Part shown: positions 51,554-58,923 of the stretch, piece after piece
Numbering within the stretch: the stretch's first letter is position 1
Layout: every line of letters starts with the position of its first letter
From: Flavobacterium sp. ov086
Lineage (GTDB): Bacteria > Bacteroidota > Bacteroidia > Flavobacteriales > Flavobacteriaceae
Reading direction: 5' to 3'
Assembly: GCF_900187965.1 (NCBI RefSeq)
Contig: NZ_FZNL01000004.1
Span: 192,251-256,250 of the forward strand
Length of the DNA: 64,000 nucleotides
Notes under the pieces: generated by a model
The model's database searches: none
Seen by the model: the letters and a program-made list of their open reading frames with translations, nothing else
Told to the model about the DNA's origin: nothing
Translations under genes and position numbers: made by a program

Positions 51554-53017
51554 TTACCGTATAAATCTTTAATTCAAATCGATCGCCAATCGCCAATCAC
51601 ACTTTATATACAAGTGTGTAATACTTTTATTTCGTTGATTACTAATGGAACACTGAAACCGTCAGATGTGTTGCCAAGTTCTCGTGTTTTATCAGAGTTA
51701 ATTGGGATTAACAGAAATACGGTTAAGTTGGCTTATGAAGAATTAATAAGCCAAGGTTGGGCAGAATCTGTAGATCGAAAAGGAGTTTTTGTACTTTCGA
51801 AATTGCCGATAATTTCAAAAGTAAAATTGCCGGAAATCAATAATAGCCAGTTTCAGGAAGGTTTTTCATGGACGAATAACTTTGAGAAAGAATTGGCTTT
51901 GTCGGCTAAAATTATTCATAAAGACCCTATGGTTATAGATGATGGTTTCCCCGATGTTCGCTTGGCGCCAATAGACCAATTGATGCGGGAATACCGAAGT
52001 TTATCCCGAAAGTTTTACGGCAAAAATTTCCTGAAATACGGCAGTACAATGGGGTCTGAAAATCTTCGTATTGCGATTTGCAATTATCTCTCTAATACGC
52101 GTGGTTTAGTGGTTTCGCCCGAAAATATTATTATTACAAAAGGCAGTCAAATGGGAATTTATCTGGCGTCGCAGTTAATTCTAAATCCAAATGATACGAT
52201 TGCTGTTGGTGTTTCGAGTTTTATAACTGCCGATGATACTTTTAAATATCGTGGCGCAAATTTAGAACGGATTCCGGTGGACGATAACGGAATGGATGTT
52301 GATTATTTGCAGGAAGTCCTGAAACACAAAAAGATAAAAGCAGTTTATATTATTCCGCATCACCATTGCCCAACGGGCGTAACAATGAGTATGGAGCGCC
52401 GCTTAAAACTACTGAATCTGGCCAAAGAATATCGTTTTGCAGTTATAGAAGACGATTACGATTTTGATTTTCATTACGATAACAAACCTTATTTACCTTT
52501 AGCAAGTATCGATCACAATCAGAATGTGATTTATATAGGATCGATTTCAAAGACTTTTGCACCCGCTTTGCGAATTGGTTTTATGGTTGGACCTCCTGCG
52601 TTTATTGAAGCTACAGCATCCTTAAGAAAAATGATTGACAGACAAGGTGATACTCTTCTCGAAGAAGCTTTTGCAATAATGTTTGAAAATGGAGAAATGG
52701 AAAGGCATTTTAGAAAATCATTAAAAATCTACAAACAACGCCGAAATCATTTTTGTGAACTTCTGACTTCTGATTTTAAAGATGAAATAGATTTCAGGAT
52801 TCCGGAAGGCGGATTGGCAGTTTGGGCAAATTTTAAGGAAAATATCGATTTAATAAAAATGTCTGATGAAGCTTCTAAAAAAGGGCTTTCGATTAGTAAC
52901 GGCAATTTTTATAAAAACGATAATTTCTCTCCAAATGCAATTCGAATGGGATTTGCTTCTTTGACCGAAATTGAAATGGAAAAAGCATTAGCTATTCTGA
53001 AAAACGTACTTCAATAA
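51551..53017 (+). CDS. MocR-type (GntR/aminotransferase) transcriptional regulator
   Basis: 488 residues. N-terminal GntR winged helix: TLYIQVCNTFISLITNGTLKPSDVLPSSRVLSELIGINRNTVKLAYEELISQGWAES. A class I aminotransferase-like domain follows from about residue 110, with YGSTMGSENLRIAICNYL, IITKGSQMGIYL, IEDDYDFDFHYDN (Asp for the cofactor ring) and the PLP-binding Lys in YIGSISKTFAPALRIGFMVGP. Regulators of this type sense PLP or amino compounds. It is divergent from doxX. Motifs of its region recur before the GNAT gene (53023) and the azoreductase (54288-54372), which suggests a local regulon. Confidence 0.93.
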   Translation: MLPYKSLIQIDRQSPITLYIQVCNTFISLITNGTLKPSDVLPSSRVLSELIGINRNTVKLAYEELISQGWAESVDRKGVFVLSKLPIISKVKLPEINNSQFQEGFSWTNNFEKELALSAKIIHKDPMVIDDGFPDVRLAPIDQLMREYRSLSRKFYGKNFLKYGSTMGSENLRIAICNYLSNTRGLVVSPENIIITKGSQMGIYLASQLILNPNDTIAVGVSSFITADDTFKYRGANLERIPVDDNGMDVDYLQEVLKHKKIKAVYIIPHHHCPTGVTMSMERRLKLLNLAKEYRFAVIEDDYDFDFHYDNKPYLPLASIDHNQNVIYIGSISKTFAPALRIGFMVGPPAFIEATASLRKMIDRQGDTLLEEAFAIMFENGEMERHFRKSLKIYKQRRNHFCELLTSDFKDEIDFRIPEGGLAVWANFKENIDLIKMSDEASKKGLSISNGNFYKNDNFSPNAIRMGFASLTEIEMEKALAILKNVLQ

Positions 53018-53022
53018 GACTT

Positions 53023-53083
53023 CTGGACCACTATCGATTTTAGAATTGGGGTATTTTACATTCTGATCACTAGCCTAATTTTG
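53023..53083 (+). promoter_or_regulatory. Upstream region of the GNAT gene with MocR-like word and -7 box
   Basis: CTGGACCA at 53023-53030 matches the complementary TGGACCA/TGGTCCA words of the other two regions. TAATTTTG (53076-53083) is an exact TAnnTTTG box 19 bases before the ATG at 53102. Confidence 0.5.
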
Positions 53084-53101
53084 TACAAAAACAACACAAT
53101 T

Positions 53102-53542
53102 ATGGAGTCTATTTATCAGATTAAAAAAATCGAAACAACAACAGAAATCAATCAATGTTGGGATGTAGCTTATGTTTTAAGACCACATTTGGATAGAAAT
53201 AACTGGAACGCAACTATTACAGAAATGATGCAAAACGAAAAGTACAGCATCGCCGGAATCATGGATGGTGATAAGGTTGTTGCTTTTGCAGGATATCGAA
53301 TTATGACTTCTTTGCATAGCGGAAACATTATTTATATTGACGATTTGTGCACGCTCGAAGAGTATAGAGGAAAAGGTTTTGCTACTCAATTATTAAATCA
53401 TGTAAAAGAAATCGCGATTTCGCTCAGCAAAGAAGCTGTAGTTCTGGATACAGGTTTTACAAACAATACTGCTCAAAAAGTATATTTAAAAAACGGATTT
53501 GAATTGACTGCTGTACATTTGTCTAATCGATTAAAGAAGTAA
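53102..53542 (+). CDS. GNAT family N-acetyltransferase
   Basis: 146 residues from ATG 53102 (an in-frame start at 53081 would add seven residues within the promoter). The acetyl-CoA loop is EEYRGKGFATQLLNHV, preceded by the long strand NIIYIDDLCTLEEY and followed by AVVLDTGFTNNTAQKVYLKNGFELTAVHLS, all canonical GNAT motifs. The acceptor substrate is not predictable. 84 bases downstream of the MocR regulator and probably in its regulon. Confidence 0.92.
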   Translation: MESIYQIKKIETTTEINQCWDVAYVLRPHLDRNNWNATITEMMQNEKYSIAGIMDGDKVVAFAGYRIMTSLHSGNIIYIDDLCTLEEYRGKGFATQLLNHVKEIAISLSKEAVVLDTGFTNNTAQKVYLKNGFELTAVHLSNRLKK

Positions 53543-53547
53543 TTTTA

Positions 53548-53643
53548 AACACGAATTTCACAAATTTGCATTAATTGAAATGGTAAATTTGGTTCGTAAT
53601 TAATTTCACGAAAGATTTAGTGATAATTCGTGAAATTCGTGTT
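53548..53643. repeat. Inverted repeat AACACGAATTTCAC
   Basis: AACACGAATTTCAC (53548-53561) and GTGAAATTCGTGTT (53630-53643) are exact inverse copies. Inside, GCATTAATT and AATTAATTTCACG form a further partial pair. It lies between convergent genes and could act as a terminator-like structure, but no T-run follows. Confidence 0.75.
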
Positions 53644-53651
53644 GAATAAAA

Positions 53652-54290
53652 TCAGTTTAATTCCTTTTCAATCAGTGTTTTTATCATCTGATGTGAATCA
53701 TGTATAGATTGCTGATATTTTTCAGGATCAAAGCTTTCTCCGTTTATGGTAACCGTATGAATATTAGTAATGCCAATAATATTAAAAACGGTTTTCAGAT
53801 AATTGCTCTGAAAATTCATGTGTTCGTTGTATTCCCCTTTTTCATAACCCTGAGCACCTCTGGAAAGTAATAGAAATACAGTTTTGTTTTGAAGTAAACC
53901 AATATACGGATTCTGCATATTCTCCGGATTAAGTTTCCAGGTTTCATTAACCCTCAAAACCTGATCGATATAAGCTTTAAGGGTACTGGGAATAGACCAG
54001 TTATACATAGGCGCACCAATTACAATAACGTCGGCTTCGCGTAACTCGGTAATATATTCGTCACTTGTTTTTAGGGCTTCAATTTCTTGCAAAGATCTTA
54101 AAGCTTCGGGTTTGAAAGCTGCTGCAATCCAATTTTCATTGATGTGAGGAACATGACTTTCGCCTAAATCCCGATAATTGATAAGGTCATTATGGATGTT
54201 TTTCCAGTGTTCTGTGAATACTTCGGTAAGTTTTCGGCTTTTAGAATTATGCTTTCTGGCACTTGAATTTAAAATTAATACTTTCTTCAT
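53652..54290 (-). CDS. Second FMN-dependent azoreductase-type NAD(P)H oxidoreductase
   Basis: 212 residues from ATG 54290. KKVLILNSSARKHNSKSRKLTEVF is the flavodoxin-like start, DVIVIGAPMYNWSIPSTLKAYIDQVLRVNETW the flavin loop with PMYN, and NKTVFLLLSRGAQGY with YLKTVFNIIGITNIHTV the second loop. It is a paralogue of the protein at 43623 with about the same length. Its upstream region (54288-54372) copies the doxX/mocR region, so it is likely controlled by the MocR protein rather than by the HxlR protein encoded directly upstream. Confidence 0.92.
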   Translation of the reverse strand: MKKVLILNSSARKHNSKSRKLTEVFTEHWKNIHNDLINYRDLGESHVPHINENWIAAAFKPEALRSLQEIEALKTSDEYITELREADVIVIGAPMYNWSIPSTLKAYIDQVLRVNETWKLNPENMQNPYIGLLQNKTVFLLLSRGAQGYEKGEYNEHMNFQSNYLKTVFNIIGITNIHTVTINGESFDPEKYQQSIHDSHQMIKTLIEKELN

Positions 54291-54372
54291 TTGGATAAAA
54301 TTTTTATACAAAAGTATTATTGTAGTGGACCAATTTTCTATACCAATTTACATAAAAACTACAGTCCAGATG
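54288..54372. promoter_or_regulatory. Copy of the doxX/mocR regulatory region before the azoreductase
   Basis: The 85 bases match 51470-51553 from CATTTGGATAAA through TACAAAAGTA to CAATTTACATAAAAAC, CTACAGTCCAGATG. It contains TACTTTTG on the minus strand (54317-54310), an exact -7 box for the azoreductase, and the direct pair ACCAATTT (54329-54336 and 54342-54349) 13 bases apart. The ATG at 54370 has no reading frame behind it (MKFR then stop). Confidence 0.72.
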
Positions 54373-54739
54373 AAGTTTCGTTAAACCCATCTTCTTTGTC
54401 CTTAAAAGCCCAGATTGCCATTGCTTCAATAACTGGCATTAGCCCACTTCCGGCAGCGCTCAAACGATAGGTTACAAAAGGCGGAACAACCGGTTTAGCA
54501 TCTCTAATAACAAGATTATCAGCTTCGAGCTGCTTCAAATGCTGAATCAACATTTTCTCTGTCACTGCCGGAATAGCTCTTTTTAATTCGCTGTAGCGTT
54601 TACTTCCGCCAGAAAGATGATAAATAATAATAGGTTTCCAATAGCCGCCAATTTTTTCCATAACATACGTTACAGGACATTTTTCTAAGGCATATTGCTT
54701 ATTTTCCTGAATAGTCGACGATTCTTTAATTGCTGTCAT
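54359..54739 (-). CDS. HxlR-type winged-helix regulator (second)
   Basis: 126 residues. CPVTYVMEKIGGYWKPIIIYHLSGGSKRYSELKRAIPAVTEKMLIQHLKQLEADNLVIRDAKPVVPPFVTYRLSAAGSGLMPVI is a full HxlR domain with the N-terminal Cys at the position of the redox-sensing Cys of the family. It is divergent from the NmrA-like gene, with overlapping promoter boxes between. Its stop lies inside the copied MocR-type region, so it may have replaced an older mocR gene here. Confidence 0.92.
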   Translation of the reverse strand: MTAIKESSTIQENKQYALEKCPVTYVMEKIGGYWKPIIIYHLSGGSKRYSELKRAIPAVTEKMLIQHLKQLEADNLVIRDAKPVVPPFVTYRLSAAGSGLMPVIEAMAIWAFKDKEDGFNETSSGL

Positions 54740-54763
54740 TTGTGCATACTTTAGGGTAAGTAC

Positions 54764-54794
54764 TTGTATAAAAGTTAGTACAAATGTACCTTTG
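54764..54794 (+). promoter_or_regulatory. Promoter of the NmrA-like gene
   Basis: TTG (54764-54766), 20 bases, TACCTTTG (54787-54794), an exact fit to the Bacteroidota consensus. The transcript would have a leader of about 40 bases. Confidence 0.72.
54781..54788 (-). promoter_or_regulatory. -7 box of the divergent hxlR-type gene
   Basis: On the minus strand TACATTTG, overlapping the -7 box of the forward promoter by two bases. Surrounding words GTACTTGTA and TAGTACAAATGTAC are imperfect inverse copies and could be the HxlR operator controlling both directions. Confidence 0.55.
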
Positions 54795-54838
54795 TTACAG
54801 ATAATAAAAAAACAATTACACCATAAAAATAATAAGAT

Positions 54839-55717
54839 ATGAAAATTACAATTTTAGGTTCATTAGGAAACATCGGAAAACCTTTGACTCAGAAACTTAT
54901 CGCATCAGGAAATCAGGTAACGGTAGTAAGCAGTAATGCAGACAGAGTAGAAGCTATTGAAGCTTTGGGTGCAAAAGCCGCAATTGGATCTGTTGGTGAT
55001 GCTACTTTTTTGAAAAACACATTTGCCGAAGCTGACGCTGTTTTTGCGTTAACGCCGCCAAATATAGGAGGTTCAAATATCATTGCAAATACGACTGATG
55101 CCGGAAAAGCGATCGCAGAAGCAATTGTAGCTGCGGGAGTTAAACGTGTTGTAATGCTAAGTAGTATTGGTGCTGATTTACCTGGCGGAACTGGTCCAAT
55201 TACGGGACTTCACAATATTGAGAAAATTTACGAAACATTAGAAAATGTATCGGTTACTTTTCTTCGTGCCGGATTTTTCTATACGAATTTGTACAATGAT
55301 GTTCCGATGATAAAAGGAGCGGGGATTATTGGTGCCAATTATTCAGCAGAAACTAAAATGCCTTTTGTACATCCTGAAAATATCGCAACCGCAGCTGCCG
55401 AAGAGTTACAAAAAACAACAGCTGAAAAAAACATTCGTTACATTATTAGTGATGTCCGCACACCAAATGATGTTGCAAAAGTTTTAGGTCTGGCAATTGG
55501 TAAACCAGAATTACCATGGGTAGAATTTACAGACGAACAATCTCTTGGCGGAATGAAACAGGCAGGATTACCGGACGAAGTGGCCGGATTATATACAGAA
55601 ATGGGTGCTGGTTTAAGAAGCGGAAAAATTCAGGAAGACTTTTTAACCCATAAAGTTTCTGTTGATGGAACGACAAAATTAGAAGATTTTGCAAAAGAAT
55701 TTGCTGCAAGTTTCTAA
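54839..55717 (+). CDS. NmrA-like NAD(P)-binding protein
   Basis: 292 residues, atypical SDR. ITILGSLGNIGKPLTQKLIASG is the dinucleotide loop; AVFALTPPNIGGS and VKRVVMLSSIGADLPGGTGPITGLHNIEKIYE, then VTFLRAGFFYTNL follow as in the NmrA/QOR2 group, without the Tyr-Lys pair of classical SDRs. QOR2-type members reduce quinones with NADPH; others only sense the cofactor. Divergent from an HxlR regulator, a setting that suggests electrophile or quinone stress. A strong terminator follows. Confidence 0.9.
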   Translation: MKITILGSLGNIGKPLTQKLIASGNQVTVVSSNADRVEAIEALGAKAAIGSVGDATFLKNTFAEADAVFALTPPNIGGSNIIANTTDAGKAIAEAIVAAGVKRVVMLSSIGADLPGGTGPITGLHNIEKIYETLENVSVTFLRAGFFYTNLYNDVPMIKGAGIIGANYSAETKMPFVHPENIATAAAEELQKTTAEKNIRYIISDVRTPNDVAKVLGLAIGKPELPWVEFTDEQSLGGMKQAGLPDEVAGLYTEMGAGLRSGKIQEDFLTHKVSVDGTTKLEDFAKEFAASF

Positions 55718-55727
55718 ATCTCATTGA

Positions 55728-55758
55728 AGAGCTGATTTTAGGATCAGCTCTTTTTTTA
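55728..55758 (+). terminator. Intrinsic terminator after the NmrA-like gene
   Basis: GAGCTGAT (55729-55736) and ATCAGCTC (55743-55750) around TTTAGG, then seven T. Confidence 0.88.
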
Positions 55759-55865
55759 GTATTTTTATATCATTAATTGTTTAGTTTTTGACAAACTTGA
55801 TTAATAATTTACTTCTTTTTTCTCTGCTTGTAACAATGTCTTTGTTTGAGGTAATACATAAAGTG

Positions 55866-55894
55866 TTGTTTTTACACTTTTTTATTTATATTCG
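55866..55894 (+). promoter_or_regulatory. Promoter of the GH42 gene
   Basis: TTG (55866-55868), 18 bases, TATATTCG (55887-55894), one mismatch to TAnnTTTG. Leader of about a dozen bases before the ATG at 55913. Confidence 0.6.
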
Positions 55895-55912
55895 TAAAAA
55901 AGATCTACCGGT

Positions 55913-57988
55913 ATGAACAAAAAATCACCTATCCTTATAAGTATTATTTTTACGTTTGTTTTAAACTTTAATTCGATTGTTGCACAAATAAAGCAGGATA
56001 AATTGCTTTATGGCGTTGCTTATTATGATGAATATATGCCTTATGAACGTCTTGATAAAGATGTGAAAATGATGAAAGAAGCCGGTATCAATGTAGTCCG
56101 TATTGCCGAATCTACCTGGAGTACTATGGAACCACAGGAAGGTATTTACGATTTTAGTCATATTGATCGTGTGCTCAATGCCATGCAAAAAGCAGGTATA
56201 AGTGTTATTATTGGAACACCAACTTATGCAGTTCCTACCTGGCTGGTAAAAAAATATCCTGATGTACTTGCGATTACAAACAAAGGTCCAAATCAATATG
56301 GTCCACGCCAGAATATGGATATTACAAACATACATTTTAGAGCCTATGCCGAAAAAGCAATCCGAAAAATGCTGGAACACATTAAAGACCATCCCGCAAT
56401 TATTGGATATCAAATTGATAATGAAACGAAAGCCTACGGAACAAGCGGTTCCAATGTACAGGCGCAATTTGTGACGTATATGAAGGCTAAATATCCTTCG
56501 CTTGACGATTTAAATAAAATCTTTGGCTTAGATTATTGGAGCAATAGAATTAATAATTGGAATGATTTTCCGTCCGTAAACGGAAGTATTAATGCGAGTT
56601 TGAATGCTGAGTTTGCTAAATTTCAGCGGTCTTTGGTTACAGAATATTTAGGATGGCAATCTAAAATTGTACGCGAATACAAAAAGCCGGATCAGTTTGT
56701 TACTCAGAATTTTGACTTTGACTGGTGGGGACATTCATACGGAATTCAGCCGGAAGTAGATCATTTTGCGGCTTCAAAAGTATTAGACATTTCCGGTGTC
56801 GATATTTATCATCCATCGCAAAGTAAACTTACGGGATTAGAAATTTCTTTTGGAGGTGATGTTGCACGTTCCATGAAAGGTGGACAAAATTATTTTGTAA
56901 TTGAAACAGAAGCACAGGGTTTTCCAGAATGGGTTCCTTATCCTGGTCAGTTGCGATTACAGGCTTTCAGTCATTTGGCTTCTGGTGCAGATATGGTTTC
57001 GTATTGGCATTGGCATTCCATTCACAATTCGGCAGAAACGTATTGGAAAGGATTGTTGAGTCATGATTTTGAACCAAATCCAACTTATGATGAAGCAAAA
57101 ACCATTGGTGCCGATTTTAAGAAGTTAAGCCCTAATTTACTTCATCTTAAAAAGAAAAATGATGTTGCTATTTTATTCAGTAATGAGGCTTTGACAGCAT
57201 ATAATTCTTTTGGTCCCGGAAGTTACAATGGTATTTTGAGACCAATGTATGATGCTCTTTATAAAATGAATGTTGGTGTTGATTTTGTTGATCCGTCAAG
57301 TACTCAAATAGAAAATTACAAATTGCTTATCGTACCGGCTTTATATGCTGCGCCAGATAGTTTATTGGTTCGTTTGAATAATTTTGTAAAGAATGGAGGA
57401 AATATTGTTTATACTTTTAAAAGTGGATTTGCTGATGAACACAATAAAGTAAGAACCGTTCGTCAGCCGGGAATTATTAGTGAAGCTTGCGGAATTACTT
57501 ATTCAGAATTTACAATTCCTGAAAAGGTAAGCCTGAGAAACGACCCGTTTCAAGTAGGAGCAGAGCAGAACAAAGCAGAGAAATGGATGGAACTTTTAGT
57601 GCCAACTACAGCAAAAGTTTTAGCTTGGTACGATCATCCGGTTTGGGGAATTTATGCAGCAGTGACACAAAATAATTACGGAAAAGGTGTTGCTACTTAT
57701 ATAGGTTTTGGAGCAACTACATCAATTACAGAAAAAGTGCTTGAAGGAGCAGTTAAGAATGCTGGTTTATGGGGAAAAGATCAGGAATTGAAGTTTCCAA
57801 TTGTCGTGAAATCAGGAACAAATCAATTGGGTAAGGTTATTCATTACTACTTTAATTACTCAGCAGAATCTAAATCATTTATTTATCCTTACGGAAAAGC
57901 AAAAGTTTTATTGACAGATGAAAAACAGGTATCACAAAGCCAAATTACCCTGCCAGCTTGGGGATTTACTGTTTTAGAAGAATTATAA
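55913..57988 (+). CDS. Secreted GH42 family beta-galactosidase-like glycoside hydrolase
   Basis: 691 residues with signal peptide (KKSPILISIIFTFVLNFNSIVAQ). GH42 plan: YGVAYYDEYMPYERLDKDVKMMKEAGINVVRIAESTWSTMEPQEG, barrel acid/base E171 in GYQIDNETKAYG, nucleophile E331 in NYFVIETEAQG, and YWHWHSIHNSAETYWKG near the substrate site, followed by a trimerisation-like domain (LLIVPALYAAPDSLLVRLNNFVKNGG) and a C-terminal strand domain. It probably removes beta-galactose or a related sugar from plant or algal oligosaccharides in the periplasm. It stands alone with its own promoter and terminator, not in a typical polysaccharide-utilisation locus. Confidence 0.93.
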   Translation: MNKKSPILISIIFTFVLNFNSIVAQIKQDKLLYGVAYYDEYMPYERLDKDVKMMKEAGINVVRIAESTWSTMEPQEGIYDFSHIDRVLNAMQKAGISVIIGTPTYAVPTWLVKKYPDVLAITNKGPNQYGPRQNMDITNIHFRAYAEKAIRKMLEHIKDHPAIIGYQIDNETKAYGTSGSNVQAQFVTYMKAKYPSLDDLNKIFGLDYWSNRINNWNDFPSVNGSINASLNAEFAKFQRSLVTEYLGWQSKIVREYKKPDQFVTQNFDFDWWGHSYGIQPEVDHFAASKVLDISGVDIYHPSQSKLTGLEISFGGDVARSMKGGQNYFVIETEAQGFPEWVPYPGQLRLQAFSHLASGADMVSYWHWHSIHNSAETYWKGLLSHDFEPNPTYDEAKTIGADFKKLSPNLLHLKKKNDVAILFSNEALTAYNSFGPGSYNGILRPMYDALYKMNVGVDFVDPSSTQIENYKLLIVPALYAAPDSLLVRLNNFVKNGGNIVYTFKSGFADEHNKVRTVRQPGIISEACGITYSEFTIPEKVSLRNDPFQVGAEQNKAEKWMELLVPTTAKVLAWYDHPVWGIYAAVTQNNYGKGVATYIGFGATTSITEKVLEGAVKNAGLWGKDQELKFPIVVKSGTNQLGKVIHYYFNYSAESKSFIYPYGKAKVLLTDEKQVSQSQITLPAWGFTVLEEL

Positions 57989-58026
57989 AAAGTAGAAGAT
58001 CCACTTTATAGATATTTATAATTACG

Positions 58027-58064
58027 AAAAAGTTCCGAATTTTTATTTGGGGCTTTTTATTTTT
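58027..58064 (+). terminator. Terminator after the GH42 gene
   Basis: AAAAAGTTCC (58027-58036) pairs with GGGGCTTTTT (58049-58058), with two G-T pairs, followed by ATTTTTT. Confidence 0.7.
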
Positions 58065-58073
58065 TAGAATCGA

Positions 58074-58385
58074 TTAAGTATTTTTCTCTATAATGTTTTT
58101 TACATTATTAATAAAAGTGTCCGTGTTCTTAATCTCTCGTTTAATTTTTGGATCATAATGAAACAAGTAAAATCCTTCGATCATATCTTTTTTTAGATAT
58201 TTTATCAATGATTCAATACTTCGGGTGTCATTGTAAAGGCCTCTTTTTACTTCTCGTTGCTTACTTTCCAAATAAAACAGAGCGGTTTTTAACTTCTCGA
58301 CGTCTAACTTTTTCAATCTGGGTCTATTTTTAAAGCTAAATAAAAAACGATAGTCTGGAGTGTGATATAATTCAATATGTTCCAA
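58074..58385 (-). CDS. Small helical protein, paralogue of the protein at 50130-50372
   Basis: 103 residues from the ATG at 58385. Residues 24-103 (KLDVEKLKTALFYLESKQREVKRGLYNDTRSIESLIKYLKKD...) match the other paralogue over its full length. The first 22 residues (MEHIELYHTPDYRFLFSFKN) have no counterpart, so a TTG near 58320 at RLKKLD could be the real start. Charged, helical, no signal or membrane segment. Function unknown. Confidence 0.75.
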   Translation of the reverse strand: MEHIELYHTPDYRFLFSFKNRPRLKKLDVEKLKTALFYLESKQREVKRGLYNDTRSIESLIKYLKKDMIEGFYLFHYDPKIKREIKNTDTFINNVKNIIEKNT

Positions 58386-58696
58386 AAACCTACTACCATT
58401 TGAATATATACCATTCCAGACTACCGTGTTTCTCTATATACGTAAAATTTGACAGTTTAGTTTTATAGACAAGGGGGTATTTAACAGACTTTTAGCATAG
58501 AAAAGGTACGAAAAATTTCGATATGTCTGATTTTTAGTTCTTTTGGAGATTTTAGAAATCAAAATAAGAGATGAAATAAGGTTTAAAACGTGTCATTTTT
58601 TAATGATTTGATAATCTTTGTTGTGCAATAACCTATTATGTTGATAGGATAATAAAAGTTTTAGCGTTTTATGCGTAAAAATTAAAAATAACTCTT

Positions 58697-58704
58697 TAAA
58701 TTTG
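58697..58704 (+). promoter_or_regulatory. -7 box in front of the Met/Cys leader
   Basis: TAAATTTG is an exact TAnnTTTG. With the usual start about six bases downstream, transcription would begin at about 58711, directly at the ATG of the leader frame at 58713. No clear TTG sits at the -33 position, only TTTTAT near 58667-58672. Confidence 0.55.
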
Positions 58705-58712
58705 CCGCACAA

Positions 58713-58793
58713 ATGAAAAACAATAACCAGAATATAATGTATTATAGCTGCAGCATGATAATGTGTTGTGATTTTGCTATGCATATGTTTTGA
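58713..58793 (+). CDS. Methionine/cysteine-rich leader peptide of metNIQ
   Basis: ATG to TGA, 26 codons. Met codons are at positions 1, 9, 15, 17, 23 and 25 and Cys codons at 13, 18 and 19; the middle reads YYSCSMIMCCDFAMHM. Nine of 26 residues carry sulfur, most of them in the second half, which is typical for leader peptides that sense the amino acid supplied by the following genes. It sits just behind a -7 box, is followed 30 bases later by an intrinsic terminator, and the next gene is metN of a methionine importer. I infer a ribosome-mediated attenuator: stalling at Met or Cys codons would let transcription run into metNIQ. An antiterminator pairing was not evident by eye. Confidence 0.7.
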   Translation: MKNNNQNIMYYSCSMIMCCDFAMHMF

Positions 58794-58823
58794 TCTGGCT
58801 GATATAAGAGTTTAATTTATTTT

Positions 58824-58860
58824 AAGGCCTTTCATAAACACTTGAAAGGTCTTTTTATTT
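58824..58860 (+). terminator. Attenuator terminator between the leader frame and metN
   Basis: AAGGCCTTTCA (58824-58834) pairs with TGAAAGGTCTT (58843-58853) over 11 bp, with one G-T pair, loop TAAACACT, followed by TTTATTTT. It lies 64 bases before the metN start, so it can only act on transcripts entering metN. Confidence 0.8.
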
Positions 58861-58923
58861 TAAAAAAGGAATTAAATTATAAAGTAATAAAAAAGTATTG
58901 CCCAAAATAAACTTGAATAAAAA

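Larger units (their letters stand above)
58386..58923. promoter_or_regulatory. metN upstream region with leader peptide and attenuator
   Basis: 538 bases. The left 300 are AT-rich with no visible feature. The right part holds a -7 box (58697-58704), a 26-codon Met/Cys-rich reading frame (58713-58793), a terminator (58824-58860) and then 64 bases to metN at 58924. I looked for the SAM-I core and did not find it. Confidence 0.7.

Noticed and set aside
58593..58784. 63-codon frame on the minus strand in the metN leader
   Set aside because: It is the antisense of the Met/Cys leader and AT-rich DNA, with no family features and no start context.
58501..58923. SAM riboswitch upstream of metN
   Set aside because: The core bases of SAM-I or SAM-II aptamers were not found; a Met/Cys-rich leader with terminator explains the region better.
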